NCBI GenBank assembly: GCA_022822405.1 | Contig: JAJEBT010000168.1 | Span: 62,001 to 126,000, forward strand | Reading direction: 5' to 3' | Origin: Alphaproteobacteria bacterium | Lineage (GTDB): Bacteria > Pseudomonadota > Alphaproteobacteria > MPNO01 > UBA830 | DNA: 64,000 nt | Part shown: one piece after another, positions 56,115 through 64,000 of the stretch | Position numbering within the stretch: position 1 is the first letter of the stretch | Layout of the letters: every line of letters begins with the position of its first letter | Made by a program: the position numbers and the translations under genes | The notes under the pieces: generated by a model | Seen by the model: only the letters and a program-made list of their open reading frames with translations | Database searches by the model: none | What the model was told of the DNA's origin: nothing

Positions 56115-57299
56115 GTGAGCCAAGTGGCGAACCGGGCGGTAATGCCGTCCTACGCGCGAACCGACGTGGCGTTCGAGCGCGGCGACGGCGTCTATCTCCA
56201 TGCCGCCGACGGCCGGAAATTCCTCGATTTCGGGGCCGGCGTGGCGGTCGTGTCGCTCGGCCACAACCATCCGCGCCTTGTCGCGGCGCTCACCGAACAG
56301 GCCGGGCGCCTCTGGCACACCTCCAACCTGTACCGCATCCCGGGCCAGGAAAGGCTGGCGGACAGGCTGACCGCGAACTCCTTCGCCGACACCGTGTTCT
56401 TCTGCAATTCCGGCGCCGAGGCGGTCGAGGCCAGCATCAAGGTCGCGCGCAAGTATCACAGCACCAACGGCAATCCCGAGCGCTACCGCCTGATTTCGTT
56501 CGACGGAAGCTTCCACGGCCGGACCCTGGCAACCATTTCGGCCGGCAGCAGCGACGCCCATCGCGCCGGCTTCGGCCCGGCGGTGGACGGCTTCGACCAT
56601 GTCGCTTTCGGGAACATGAACGAGGTACGGAACGCGATCGGCGCGGAAACCGCCGGAATCATCGTCGAAGCGGTCCAGGGCGAGGGTGGCGTGCGTCCGA
56701 CGGATCCGGCATTCCTGCGGGATCTCAGGGCGGCCTGCGACGAGTACGGGCTGCTGCTGATATTCGACGAGGTGCAGACCGGCGTCGGCCGCACGGGCGA
56801 GCTCTGGGGATACCAGCTGTCCGGCGTCGAGCCGGACGTGATGGCCCTTGCCAAGGGGCTGGGTGGAGGCTTCCCCATCGGTGCCTGCCTGGCAACGGCG
56901 GACGCGGCTGCCGGCATAACGCCGGGAACGCACGGCAGCACGTTCGGGGGCAATCCCCTGGCCGCGGCGTCGGCCAATGCCGTGCTCGACGTCCTGCTCG
57001 AAGACGGCTTTCTCGCGGGCACCGCGGCAACCGGCAACTTCCTCGGCGCCGAGCTCGGCCGGCTTGCCGAACGACACCCCGGAGCGATCGCCGAGGCGCG
57101 CGGCGTCGGCATGATGTGGGGGCTGAAATGCCTCGTCCCCAATGCCGAGATCGTGGCCGCCGCCTTCGAACGCGGCCTGCTGACGGTGCCGGCGGCGGAC
57201 AACGTGGTGCGCCTCCTTCCTCCCCTCGTGACCGAGGAGAGCCACTGCCGCGAGGCAGTCGCGATACTTGATGAATGCTTCAAGAACGCAGGCAGATGA
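56115..57299 (+). CDS. argD: acetylornithine aminotransferase
   Basis: PLP-dependent transaminase of arginine synthesis, 394 aa. [29 protein letters not shown] and [11 protein letters not shown] are class III motifs; the PLP lysine is in [12 protein letters not shown]. The start is GTG at 56115 after GGGAGAC. argF overlaps its stop as ATGA, so argD and argF are one operon. It might also serve as succinyl-diaminopimelate aminotransferase for the dap pathway, as in other bacteria. Confidence 0.95.
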   Translation: MSQVANRAVMPSYARTDVAFERGDGVYLHAADGRKFLDFGAGVAVVSLGHNHPRLVAALTEQAGRLWHTSNLYRIPGQERLADRLTANSFADTVFFCNSGAEAVEASIKVARKYHSTNGNPERYRLISFDGSFHGRTLATISAGSSDAHRAGFGPAVDGFDHVAFGNMNEVRNAIGAETAGIIVEAVQGEGGVRPTDPAFLRDLRAACDEYGLLLIFDEVQTGVGRTGELWGYQLSGVEPDVMALAKGLGGGFPIGACLATADAAAGITPGTHGSTFGGNPLAAASANAVLDVLLEDGFLAGTAATGNFLGAELGRLAERHPGAIAEARGVGMMWGLKCLVPNAEIVAAAFERGLLTVPAADNVVRLLPPLVTEESHCREAVAILDECFKNAGR

Positions 57300-58210
57300 C
57301 GGCGGCCCCGCGACATTTTCTCGAACTTTCGGCGATCGAGGCACCGGTCCTTCGGCGCATTCTCGATGTCGCCGCCGGCTTCAAGCGCAACGGCACGGAC
57401 GGTCCCGGAGCCCGGACCCTTGCCGGCAAGTCGCTCGCTATGATCTTCGAAAAGCCTTCGACCCGCACCCGGGTCTCGTTCGAAATCGCGATGAAGCAGC
57501 TCGGCGGAGACGTCGTGGTGATGACGGCGACGGAAATGCAGCTCGGACGCGGCGAGACCGTGAACGACACCGCGCGGGTACTGTCGCGCTATGTCGACGC
57601 GATCATGATCCGCACAGCCGACGACGCGGTGCTCCGCGAACTCGCGGCAGGCGCCGGCGTCCCGGTGATCAACGGCCTGACGGACCGCTCGCACCCGTGC
57701 CAGCTCATGGCCGACGTCATGACCTTCGAGGAACATCGCGGCGATATCGGCGGCCGCCAGATCGCGTGGTGCGGGGACGGCAACAACATGGCACGGACCT
57801 GGATCGAGGCGGCCGGCCGTTTCGGATTCAGCCTGCGGCTTGCATGTCCGGCGGAACTCGCACCGCCTGCGGACAGCGTCGCCTGGGCACGCGGCGAGGG
57901 CGCGACGGTCGAGATCTTCGAAGACCCCCGCGAAGCGGTTGGCGGCGCCGACTGCGTGGTCACCGACACGTGGGTCTCCATGGGCCAGTCCGGAGCCGAG
58001 AAGAGGAAGCGGATGCTCGCACCCTACAGGGTGGATGAGGATCTGATGTCGCATGCCGGACCCGACGCGATCTTCATGCACTGCCTGCCGGCGCACAGGG
58101 GGGAAGAGGTATCGGCAGGCGTGCTCGACGGTCCGCAGTCCGTCGTCTGGGACGAAGCCGAAAACCGGCTGCATGCGCAGAAGGGCATCCTCGCCTGGTG
58201 CCTGGGCTGA
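57296..58210 (+). CDS. argF: ornithine carbamoyltransferase
   Basis: Makes citrulline from ornithine and carbamoyl phosphate, 304 aa. [13 protein letters not shown] holds the carbamoyl-phosphate loop, SHPCQLMAD the second, and [13 protein letters not shown] the ornithine-binding Cys loop. ATG at 57296 overlaps the argD stop; an in-frame start 21 bases upstream is less likely. Confidence 0.96.
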   Translation: MTAAPRHFLELSAIEAPVLRRILDVAAGFKRNGTDGPGARTLAGKSLAMIFEKPSTRTRVSFEIAMKQLGGDVVVMTATEMQLGRGETVNDTARVLSRYVDAIMIRTADDAVLRELAAGAGVPVINGLTDRSHPCQLMADVMTFEEHRGDIGGRQIAWCGDGNNMARTWIEAAGRFGFSLRLACPAELAPPADSVAWARGEGATVEIFEDPREAVGGADCVVTDTWVSMGQSGAEKRKRMLAPYRVDEDLMSHAGPDAIFMHCLPAHRGEEVSAGVLDGPQSVVWDEAENRLHAQKGILAWCLG

Positions 58211-58258
58211 CCGCGGAGGGGGGCTCCGGGCCGCGTGGCCGGCACCCCGGGCGCATCA

Positions 58259-58442
58259 AACCCGGTCAATCGCGCGGCGCTCGCAAGCCACCTCGGTCTG
58301 GACGCCGGCGGCGGATCGCAATGTTGACGGCGGCGTCGAGATGGCCCTCGATGCCATCCGGAGCCACGCTGTGCCGCCGACCGAAGAGCGGCTGTTCTCC
58401 TGGCTTGCCGCCCTGTTCCCGACAGGCATGGGATCACCGTGG
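58259..58442 (+). pseudogene. fragment of a Fic-family gene (DUF4172 region)
   Basis: Two reading frames in succession match one stretch of DUF4172-Fic proteins. The first reads NPVNRAALASHLGLDAGG, the second ADRNVDGGVEMALDAIRSHA then TEERLFSWLAALFPTG. In intact proteins these parts are continuous, joined by a few residues, and followed by the Fic core (HxFx(D/E)GN), which is absent. So a frameshift and deletions at both ends left about 60 codons. The match is from memory of the family pattern; it lies in the gap between argF and the metZ riboswitch. Confidence 0.62.
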
Positions 58443-58501
58443 AACGATCCCGGACCCCGCAGGAACTTGACGCCATCCGGCGGAAGGAGTATGTCGGCGC
58501 T

Positions 58502-58560
58502 TCGTGGTGATTTGTGCCGACCGGCTTGCGGCCACGTTAAACGAATGCGCTAAAAGGTCG
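58502..58560 (+). ncRNA. SAM-II riboswitch
   Basis: S-adenosylmethionine-sensing leader of metZ. The SAM-II consensus is present: GTGATTTG (58505-58512, as TGGTGATTTG), CCGGCTTGCGGCCACG (58521-58536), GTTAAAC and GCTAAAAGG. CGTGG (58503-58507) pairs with CCACG (58532-58536) for stem P1, and the 3' part forms the pseudoknot. metZ starts about 65 bases downstream; binding of SAM would lower its translation. Confidence 0.93.
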
Positions 58561-58624
58561 CGGTATCCGACAAAGCCCCGGCCAGCCGGTAACGATTTCA
58601 AGGCGGGAAGGGCCGGGCAGCCAG

Positions 58625-59833
58625 ATGACAGTCAACAAACCCGTTCAGGAAAGCTGGCGGCCGCAGACCTTGGCGGTGCGCGGCGGCACAAGGCGCAGCG
58701 ACTTCGGCGAGACCAGCGAGGCGATATTCGCGACCTCCGGCTATGTCTACGAATATGCGGAGCAGGCCGAGGGGGCCTTCAAGGACGAGATCGACCGCTT
58801 CATCTATTCGCGGTTCTCCAACCCCACGGTCGACATGTTCCAGGAGCGCATGGCGCTGATCGAGGGCGCTGAACGCGGCCGCGCCACGGCCACCGGCATG
58901 GCCGCCGTCTTTGCATCGATGGCCTGCATGGTCGAGGCCGGCGACCATGTCGTTGCGAGCCGTGCCCTGTTCGGCTCCTGCCTCGTCATCCTCACCGAGA
59001 TCCTTCCGCGCTACGGCGTGGAGACGACGCTTGTCGACGGCGGCGATCTCGACCAGTGGCGGGACGCGCTCGCGCGGCCGACGAGATGCGTGTTCATCGA
59101 GAGCCCCTCGAACCCGGGTCTCGACATCGTCGACATCCCGGCGATCTGCGATCTCGCCCACAACGCCGGAGCCCGGGTGATAATCGACAATGTGTTCGCG
59201 TCGCCCCTTCTGCAGAAGCCGCTCGCGCTTGGCGCCGACATCGTGGTCTATTCCGCGACCAAGCACATTGACGGCCAGGGGCGGTGTCTCGGCGGCATCG
59301 TTCTCGGCGACGAGGATTACTGCGAGAACATCCTCAAGCCGTTCATGCGCCACACCGGCCCGTCCCTCAGCCCGTTCAACGCCTGGGTGCTTCTCAAGGG
59401 GCTGGAGACGCTCGAGCTTCGCATCGAACGCCATTGCCGCAATGCCCGGATGATCGCCGAATACCTGTCTGGCCGGGAAGGCCTGGCCCGGGTTCGCTAT
59501 CCCGGACTTGCCGATCACCCGCAGCATGAACTGGCGGCGCGGCAGATGTCGGATTTCGGGAATGTCGTCACCTTTTCACTGGAAGGCGGAAAGGCAGCAG
59601 CGTTCCGCTTCATGAACGCGCTCAGGATGATCGACATCTCGAACAATCTCGGCGACAGCAAGAGCCTGCTCACCCATCCCGCAACGACAACGCATCAGCG
59701 CGTGGCGCCGGAAGAGCGCGCGCATCTCGGCATCGACGACGGCATGGTGCGCCTGTCGGTGGGGCTTGAAGATGCCGAAGATGTGAAGGACGATCTCGAA
59801 CAGGCGCTCGCCACGGCATTCGTCGGCAACTAG
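58625..59833 (+). CDS. metZ: O-succinylhomoserine sulfhydrylase
   Basis: PLP enzyme making homocysteine directly from sulfide and O-succinylhomoserine, 402 aa. [20 protein letters not shown] and [15 protein letters not shown] are Cys/Met-metabolism motifs; the PLP lysine is in [12 protein letters not shown], and SLGDxKSLxTHP appears as [17 protein letters not shown]. Regulated by the SAM-II riboswitch upstream, which supports the methionine role. Confidence 0.95.
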   Translation: MTVNKPVQESWRPQTLAVRGGTRRSDFGETSEAIFATSGYVYEYAEQAEGAFKDEIDRFIYSRFSNPTVDMFQERMALIEGAERGRATATGMAAVFASMACMVEAGDHVVASRALFGSCLVILTEILPRYGVETTLVDGGDLDQWRDALARPTRCVFIESPSNPGLDIVDIPAICDLAHNAGARVIIDNVFASPLLQKPLALGADIVVYSATKHIDGQGRCLGGIVLGDEDYCENILKPFMRHTGPSLSPFNAWVLLKGLETLELRIERHCRNARMIAEYLSGREGLARVRYPGLADHPQHELAARQMSDFGNVVTFSLEGGKAAAFRFMNALRMIDISNNLGDSKSLLTHPATTTHQRVAPEERAHLGIDDGMVRLSVGLEDAEDVKDDLEQALATAFVGN

Positions 59834-59915
59834 CGTCCGGGATCGCCAGCACCGCGGGGCCACTCGCGGCGCGGGCGGAACCCGCGGAACCAACCCGAAG
59901 CCGGATGGACATCAG

Positions 59916-60308
59916 ATGTACACAGCCGTTACCCAGGAAATCCGCGTAGACGTGGAGCCGACCTATCTCGAGAACCAGTCCGAGCCCGAGGAAGGCCAAT
60001 TCGTCTGGGCCTACAGCGTCCGCATCGTCAACGAAGGTGCCAGAACGGTTCAACTGATCTCTCGCTACTGGCACATCACCGACGCTCTCGGCCGGGTCCA
60101 GAAGGTGCGGGGCGCTGGTGTCATTGGCGAGCAGCCGATCATCGATCCCGGCAAGTCCTATGAATATTCGAGCGGGACACTGCTGCCGACGCCGTCCGGG
60201 ATCATGCACGGCAATTACCAGATGCGCTACGATTCGGGCGAGAAGTTCGAGATCGAGATTCCCGCCTTCTCGCTCGACACGCCGCACGAGACGCGCAAAC
60301 TGAACTAG
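59916..60308 (+). CDS. apaG: ApaG protein
   Basis: A 130-aa FnIII-like fold protein, standalone and full length: [38 protein letters not shown] and [17 protein letters not shown] are conserved family features. In Alphaproteobacteria it often follows metZ. Molecular role not established (linked to Co2+ resistance and magnesium efflux in enterobacteria). Confidence 0.95.
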   Translation: MYTAVTQEIRVDVEPTYLENQSEPEEGQFVWAYSVRIVNEGARTVQLISRYWHITDALGRVQKVRGAGVIGEQPIIDPGKSYEYSSGTLLPTPSGIMHGNYQMRYDSGEKFEIEIPAFSLDTPHETRKLN

Positions 60309-60326
60309 TCGGATGCGGGCCGGCCC

Positions 60327-61772
60327 ATGATCGACTACAGACCGGTCTTCTACGTCATCGGCATTCTCCTGACGGTTCTGGCCGCAGGGATGGGCGTGCC
60401 GCTGCTGGTCGAACTGTTGAATGGCAACCCCAACTGGCGCGTGTTCGCGGCCACGGGCGGATTCACCGTGTTCATGGGAGTCACGCTGCTCCTGACCATG
60501 CGCGCGCCGCTGGCCCAACTCTCGATCCGCCAGGCCTTCGTGCTCACGACGACAAGCTGGCTCGCGCTCACCGTGTTCGCCGCGCTGCCCTTCGCCTTCA
60601 GCGACCTCGGGCTCAGCTTCACCGATGCGTTCTTTGAATCGATGTCGGGGCTGACCACGACCGGATCGACGGTGATCACGGGCCTGGACAGCGCCTCGAC
60701 CGGCATATTGCTGTGGCGCGCCATACTGCAGTGGCTCGGAGGGATCGGCATCATCGTGATGTCCATCGCCATCCTTCCGATGCTCCAGATCGGCGGCAAC
60801 CAGCTCTTCAGAATGGAGTCCTCGGACCGGTCGGAAAAGGTCCTGCCACGAGTTGTCCAGATCGCCGGCGGCGTCGGCGCCATCTATGTCGTGCTCACCC
60901 TGCTCTGCGCCATCTCGCTGTGGACCGCGGGCCTCGGCGTGTTCGACGCAATCGCCCATTCGATGACCACCATCGCAACCGGCGGCTTCTCGACACGGGA
61001 CGCCTCCATCGGCGCCTTCGCGAATCCCACCGCCGAAATCATCATTACCGGTTTCATGTTCCTCGGCGCGCTGCCGTTCGTCCTCTACCTCCAGCTCGTC
61101 CGCGGCCGCCCGGCGCTCCTGCGCGACGACCAGGTGCGATGGTTCTGCTGGATCGTGGCCGTGCTGATCGCCATCGTCGCGCTGACCCACTACCTGAACA
61201 ACGACATCGGCTTCGGCAGGGCGCTCCGGGAAGCGGCCTTCAACACGCTGTCGATCATGACCGGCACCGGATACAGCTCGACCAACTATGCCAACTGGGG
61301 AACCTTTGCGATCGGGGTCTTCTTTTTCATCATGTTCATCGGCGGATGCGCGGGTTCGACCACCTGTTCGATCAAGGTCTTCCGCTTTCAGGTGCTCTAC
61401 GAGACCGCCAAGGCCCAGATGAAGAGGTTGATCCGGCCGCACGGCGTGTTCATCGCGACATTCAACGGCCGTCCCATCACCGATGACGCCGCAAGCTCGG
61501 TCATGAGCTTCTTCTTCCTCTTTGCGCTGACCTTCGCCGTCCTCGCGGCGACGCTGCACTTCCTCGGGCTCGATTTCCTGACCGCCGTCTCCGGCGCCGC
61601 GACCGCCATCTGCAACGTCGGGCCGGCTCTCGGGGAGATCATCGGTCCCGACGGAAACTTCGCGAGTCTCGAGGACAGCGCCAAGTGGGTGCTCAGTGCC
61701 GGCATGCTGCTGGGCCGGCTCGAACTCTTCACCGTCCTGGTGATGTTCGCGCCCTGGTTCTGGCGAAACTAG
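60327..61772 (+). CDS. trkH: TrkH family potassium uptake protein
   Basis: A 481-aa membrane protein with the four-fold pore architecture of Trk/Ktr systems; selectivity-filter segments are SGLTTTGSTVI, ATGGFSTRDASI, GTGYSSTNYANW and ICNVGPALG. Potassium import needs the cytoplasmic TrkA protein, which is not in the window. ATG at 60327, 18 bases after apaG. Confidence 0.94.
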   Translation: MIDYRPVFYVIGILLTVLAAGMGVPLLVELLNGNPNWRVFAATGGFTVFMGVTLLLTMRAPLAQLSIRQAFVLTTTSWLALTVFAALPFAFSDLGLSFTDAFFESMSGLTTTGSTVITGLDSASTGILLWRAILQWLGGIGIIVMSIAILPMLQIGGNQLFRMESSDRSEKVLPRVVQIAGGVGAIYVVLTLLCAISLWTAGLGVFDAIAHSMTTIATGGFSTRDASIGAFANPTAEIIITGFMFLGALPFVLYLQLVRGRPALLRDDQVRWFCWIVAVLIAIVALTHYLNNDIGFGRALREAAFNTLSIMTGTGYSSTNYANWGTFAIGVFFFIMFIGGCAGSTTCSIKVFRFQVLYETAKAQMKRLIRPHGVFIATFNGRPITDDAASSVMSFFFLFALTFAVLAATLHFLGLDFLTAVSGAATAICNVGPALGEIIGPDGNFASLEDSAKWVLSAGMLLGRLELFTVLVMFAPWFWRN

Positions 61773-61794
61773 CCCGGAGCAGCCGGCCGTTCCG

Positions 61795-62403
61795 TCAGGT
61801 ACGCGGCCGCTCCAGCCAGTCGCCGAAATGCTTGCGAATCTGTTCCTCGAGAGCGCGGTCCAGGCTGCCGGCAAGCGCCCGGAGCATTTCATGCCATATT
61901 ACCTGGCGTTCGTTCACCGAAACGTCTTCCGCGATCGTGCGCGAGCGCCTGACTTCGGCATTTATGCGCGATCGGCTCTCGCCGGCCGCATCGAGGATCT
62001 CCAGCGACACGCCGATCACGGCGTCATAGCGTTCGGTCTGTTCGGTGGTGAACAGGCCGCGAAGGCCGCCGTCCGGCGCAAGCCGGGTTTCCACCACATC
62101 GGCCCGGCGGAGGGTGACGCGGAGCGCACCGGCGCTTCCCGCGGCGCGCAGACGGTCGCGAACCCAGCCCCGCACGACAATGGCGGGTGGCTCGAGGAAC
62201 AGGTGCTCGACGTTCGGCGCCGTCGCCGGCGAACGGTAGCGGTTGTCGATCTCGATGCGGCCCACGTCAAGGAAAAGCGGCGGCATCCCGCGAAACGAGA
62301 TCGGGGCGGGCCCGGAGCCGTCGGGCAGGGTCGCACACGCACCGGCAATCGCCGCGCAAACGGCGGCCAGCAGCAATTTCCCGAAGCGGCCCGATCGAAC
62401 CAT
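61795..62403 (-). CDS. probable outer-membrane lipoprotein of unknown function
   Basis: A 202-aa protein with a lipoprotein signal peptide: RSGRFGKLLLAAVCAAIAGAC, lipobox AGAC with Cys near residue 23. The mature part has a beta strand-rich look (PLFLDVGRIEIDNRY, LRVTLRRADVVET) and a C-terminal helix (MLRALAGSLDRALEEQIRKH). ATG at 62403 puts the signal peptide at the N-terminus; a start 27 bases earlier is possible. Convergent with trkH. Confidence 0.78.
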   Translation of the reverse strand: MVRSGRFGKLLLAAVCAAIAGACATLPDGSGPAPISFRGMPPLFLDVGRIEIDNRYRSPATAPNVEHLFLEPPAIVVRGWVRDRLRAAGSAGALRVTLRRADVVETRLAPDGGLRGLFTTEQTERYDAVIGVSLEILDAAGESRSRINAEVRRSRTIAEDVSVNERQVIWHEMLRALAGSLDRALEEQIRKHFGDWLERPRT

Positions 62404-62486
62404 GGCTGCATTACTCCAGACGCCCGACATCCTGCCTGCCCCGCCCGCGGGTCGCGTCTTCCGTTCGGCGGCCAGATCCGCCGCGG

Positions 62487-62515
62487 TTGACAGCCACAGG
62501 CCGCAAGGCTTATCT
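62487..62515 (+). promoter_or_regulatory. promoter of the tRNA-Val gene
   Basis: Consensus TTGACA (62487-62492), a 17-base spacer and TTATCT (62510-62515), 24 bases before the mature tRNA. One of the best promoter matches in the window. Confidence 0.8.
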
Positions 62516-62539
62516 GTGCGCCAGCCGGTCCACCACGAT

Positions 62540-62614
62540 GGGCGCGTAGCTCAGCGGGAGAGCGCTCGCCTCACACGCGAGAGGTCGCTGGTTCAATCCC
62601 AGCCGCGCCCACCA
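62540..62614 (+). tRNA. tRNA-Val (anticodon CAC)
   Basis: A 75-base cloverleaf with encoded CCA. Acceptor stem GGGCGCG/CGCGCCC; D arm GCTC-AGCGGG-AGAGC; anticodon stem CTCGC/GCGAG around loop CTCACAC, anticodon CAC; T arm with GGTTCAATCC. Own promoter just upstream. I found no copy of its 3' end within the remaining 1.4 kb. Confidence 0.97.
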
Positions 62615-62662
62615 TCCATCCCGCAGGCTGCGAACCGGAGCCCGGGCCCACGGACGGCATCT

Positions 62663-63061
62663 TCAGGCCGGCGGATCGCAGGCCACGGTGCCCATCTCGG
62701 CCGGGACCGAAAGCTCCAGAATCTCGAGGTCGTCGGAAGCGGCAATCTCGTTGTGGCGCAGGCCGCCAGGAATGTACAGCGACTGGCCGGCCTCGACCCG
62801 GATAGTTTCGCCGGTCTCGAATTCGAGATCGACCCAGCCATTGATTGCGTAGACGAACTGGCCGTCACAGACATGGTAGTGCCAGCCGGTGGGCTCGGTC
62901 ATTCCCCGCCGCGCCGCCATGGTCTGCGCGCGCAGCTTGCCGAGGCTTGCTTCGGTGACGCCGAGATCCCGATAGGTGAAGAAGTCTCTCCGACCGCCGA
63001 TTTCCGGCGCCGTCGCCAGCGTCGCATGTGCCAGCTTGCGTGTGGGATGAGTATCAGGCAT
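62663..63061 (-). CDS. cupin domain protein
   Basis: A 132-aa single-cupin protein. The metal-site motif appears as GWHYHVCDGQFVYAINGW, and the second cupin motif as PGGLRHNEIAASDDLEILE with one His. ATG at 63061 has GGAG 7 bases upstream; ATGs at 63076 and 63073 are possible but lack one. Probably a small-molecule binding or modifying protein; function unknown. Divergent from the VOC gene. Confidence 0.82.
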   Translation of the reverse strand: MPDTHPTRKLAHATLATAPEIGGRRDFFTYRDLGVTEASLGKLRAQTMAARRGMTEPTGWHYHVCDGQFVYAINGWVDLEFETGETIRVEAGQSLYIPGGLRHNEIAASDDLEILELSVPAEMGTVACDPPA

Positions 63062-63263
63062 GTCTTGCTCCATCATTTTCCAGGGTGCCGAGGCCAAACC
63101 CCATGCGTCTTCCGCGTCTCCAGGGCGTCCCGCGCGTCCTTCCCGCTCCCGGACATCCGGCCCGCTTCCGGCCGGCAACCGGCGATCGACTGCCGCGGCC
63201 GCGCCGCAACGGGGTGCAATCGCCGCCGGCCCTCACCGGAATCCTCACCGACGAAGGCAAGCC

Positions 63264-63677
63264 ATGATTAGGACGATGGGCGTCGCCCACTTCACGATCC
63301 CGGTCACCGATACGGAACGCAGCCTGACATTCTATACGGAAATCCTAGGCATGACGGCCGTGCAGGTCAATCACGAACGCGGCATGGTCTTTCTCGACAG
63401 CGGCGGTGACTGCATAATCCTCGCGCGCTCCGCACAGGCCGCCGATCCCGAAGAGCACGACCTCCATCACGCCTTCATCGTGGCCGCAGACGAATACGAG
63501 GACGCGAAGGCATTCCTGGCCGAAAGGGGTGTCGAGATATTCTTCGAGGAAGACCGCCAGGGCGGCGCGGTCAACGGCCCCCGCGCCTATTTCCACGATC
63601 CCGACGGCAACGTCCTCGAGATCATCAACCTGACCAGCTACAAGGGCACGGAAACCCCCGGCGCCGGCAGCGGCTGA
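63264..63677 (+). CDS. VOC family (glyoxalase-like) protein
   Basis: A 137-aa single VOC domain: VAHFTIPVTDTERSLTFYTE, LHHAFIVAADEYEDAKAFL and YFHDPDGNVLEIINLT, with His and Glu at metal positions. ATG at 63264 begins the conserved domain. Shares a short divergent control region with the cupin gene, so both may serve the same pathway; substrate unknown. Confidence 0.86.
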   Translation: MIRTMGVAHFTIPVTDTERSLTFYTEILGMTAVQVNHERGMVFLDSGGDCIILARSAQAADPEEHDLHHAFIVAADEYEDAKAFLAERGVEIFFEEDRQGGAVNGPRAYFHDPDGNVLEIINLTSYKGTETPGAGSG

Positions 63678-64000
63678 AACCCGCCGGTCGGGGAACCGAA
63701 GCGCGCCGCCACTGGCGCCGCGCACCGCTCTCCACATGCCCCCGCGGCCGACCTGGACGCGTTCCGCGAAACGCCCCCCGTCACGTGACCGGCCAGTCCG
63801 GCAGTCGCTCCCCAGGACCGAGGCCCCGGCGGTTTCCGCGGTACATCCCGCGGTGTCTTTGCACGCGCGTCCTGCGGCCAACTGATCCAGTTTCTGCCCA
63901 CAGTTCAGACGGGACGGGCGGGACGGAAATCGTCACATTATAATAATATACTGAATTTATTCATATTTTTTCTTCTCTTACGCGCTGAGATGTCCACAAA
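63678..64000. other. gene-free right end with an abrupt AT-rich stretch
   Basis: About 320 bases without a supported gene. The first 250 are as GC-rich as the rest of the window and include a small hairpin CCGCGG-N6-CCGCGG (about 63837-63856). From about 63935 to 63980 the sequence becomes almost pure A/T (ATTATAATAATATACTG, then T-rich), unlike anything else in the window. It may be a promoter zone for a gene beyond the edge or the border of acquired DNA. Confidence 0.6.

Noticed and set aside
59670-61892. A 740-codon open frame on the minus strand
   Set aside because: Antisense to metZ end, apaG and trkH; no domain, no ribosome binding site, typical shadow composition.
62540-64000. tRNA-Val as attachment site of an integrated element
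   Set aside because: No repeat of the tRNA 3' end and no integrase gene is visible in the remaining 1.4 kb.

Overview
The window is GC-rich double-sided chromosomal DNA with almost no junk and looks like one contiguous stretch of an alphaproteobacterial chromosome. The evidence is conserved gene order: SRP RNA-dnaX-ybaB-recR, def-fmt-truA, dapE-dapD-HAD-argB, and engB-yidC-yidD-rnpA-rpmH. Further support comes from a SAM-II riboswitch in front of metZ and a Fur/Irr/PerR-like operator at dps. Species cannot be named from the sequence. Non-ATG starts are frequent: TTG for rpmH, def, the sulfatase and the Rieske alpha subunit, apparently CTG for dapE and ATC for the photolyase.

Layout. 0-4.8 kb: DNA repair genes (alkylbase glycosylase, photolyase), an esterase, an HNH protein and a DUF433 antitoxin-like gene followed by a toxin stub. 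4.9-10.6 kb: a complete yejABEF peptide importer. 10.7-17.3 kb: a catabolic block with sulfatase + MarR regulator (operator-like dyad in front), acyl-CoA ligase, two-domain VOC dioxygenase, dienelactone hydrolase and a radical SAM protein. 17.5-19.8 kb: small VOC protein, dps, zinc alcohol dehydrogenase. 20-31.3 kb: housekeeping core (SRP RNA, dnaX, ybaB, recR, rmuC, def, fmt, truA, dapE, dapD, argB), carrying an orphan vapB with a vapC stub. 31.3-39.9 kb: an insertion between argB and engB, which are usually neighbours. It holds a haloacid-dehalogenase-like gene, a small coupled ORF, a RelE/ParE-like toxin with an unusual 180-195-residue partner, and a dipeptide-type ABC importer with an amidase. 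39.9-43.4 kb: engB, yidC, yidD, rnpA, rpmH. 43.5-47.2 kb: EamA transporter and MscS channel. 47.2-56 kb: aromatic oxidation genes (ABM protein, Rieske dioxygenase beta/alpha, HpaB-type monooxygenase) beside a full branched-chain-type ABC importer (livKGFHM). 56-62.4 kb: argD, argF, a Fic/DUF4172 remnant, SAM-II riboswitch, metZ, apaG, trkH, lipoprotein. 62.5-64 kb: tRNA-Val, cupin, VOC protein and an abruptly AT-rich end.

How it works together. The two catabolic blocks suggest growth on aromatic compounds: one probably removes sulfate esters and opens rings, while the other imports and hydroxylates a small carboxylated or aromatic substrate. The amidase/ABC block probably imports and hydrolyses an amide or peptide-like compound. 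These assignments are inferred from gene families and neighbourhood.

Most notable: three toxin-type genes are reduced to short fragments (DUF5615-like, VapC-like, Fic/DUF4172), two of them directly behind an apparently intact antitoxin gene, while one unusual TA-like pair at 31.7-32.6 kb looks intact and may be new.
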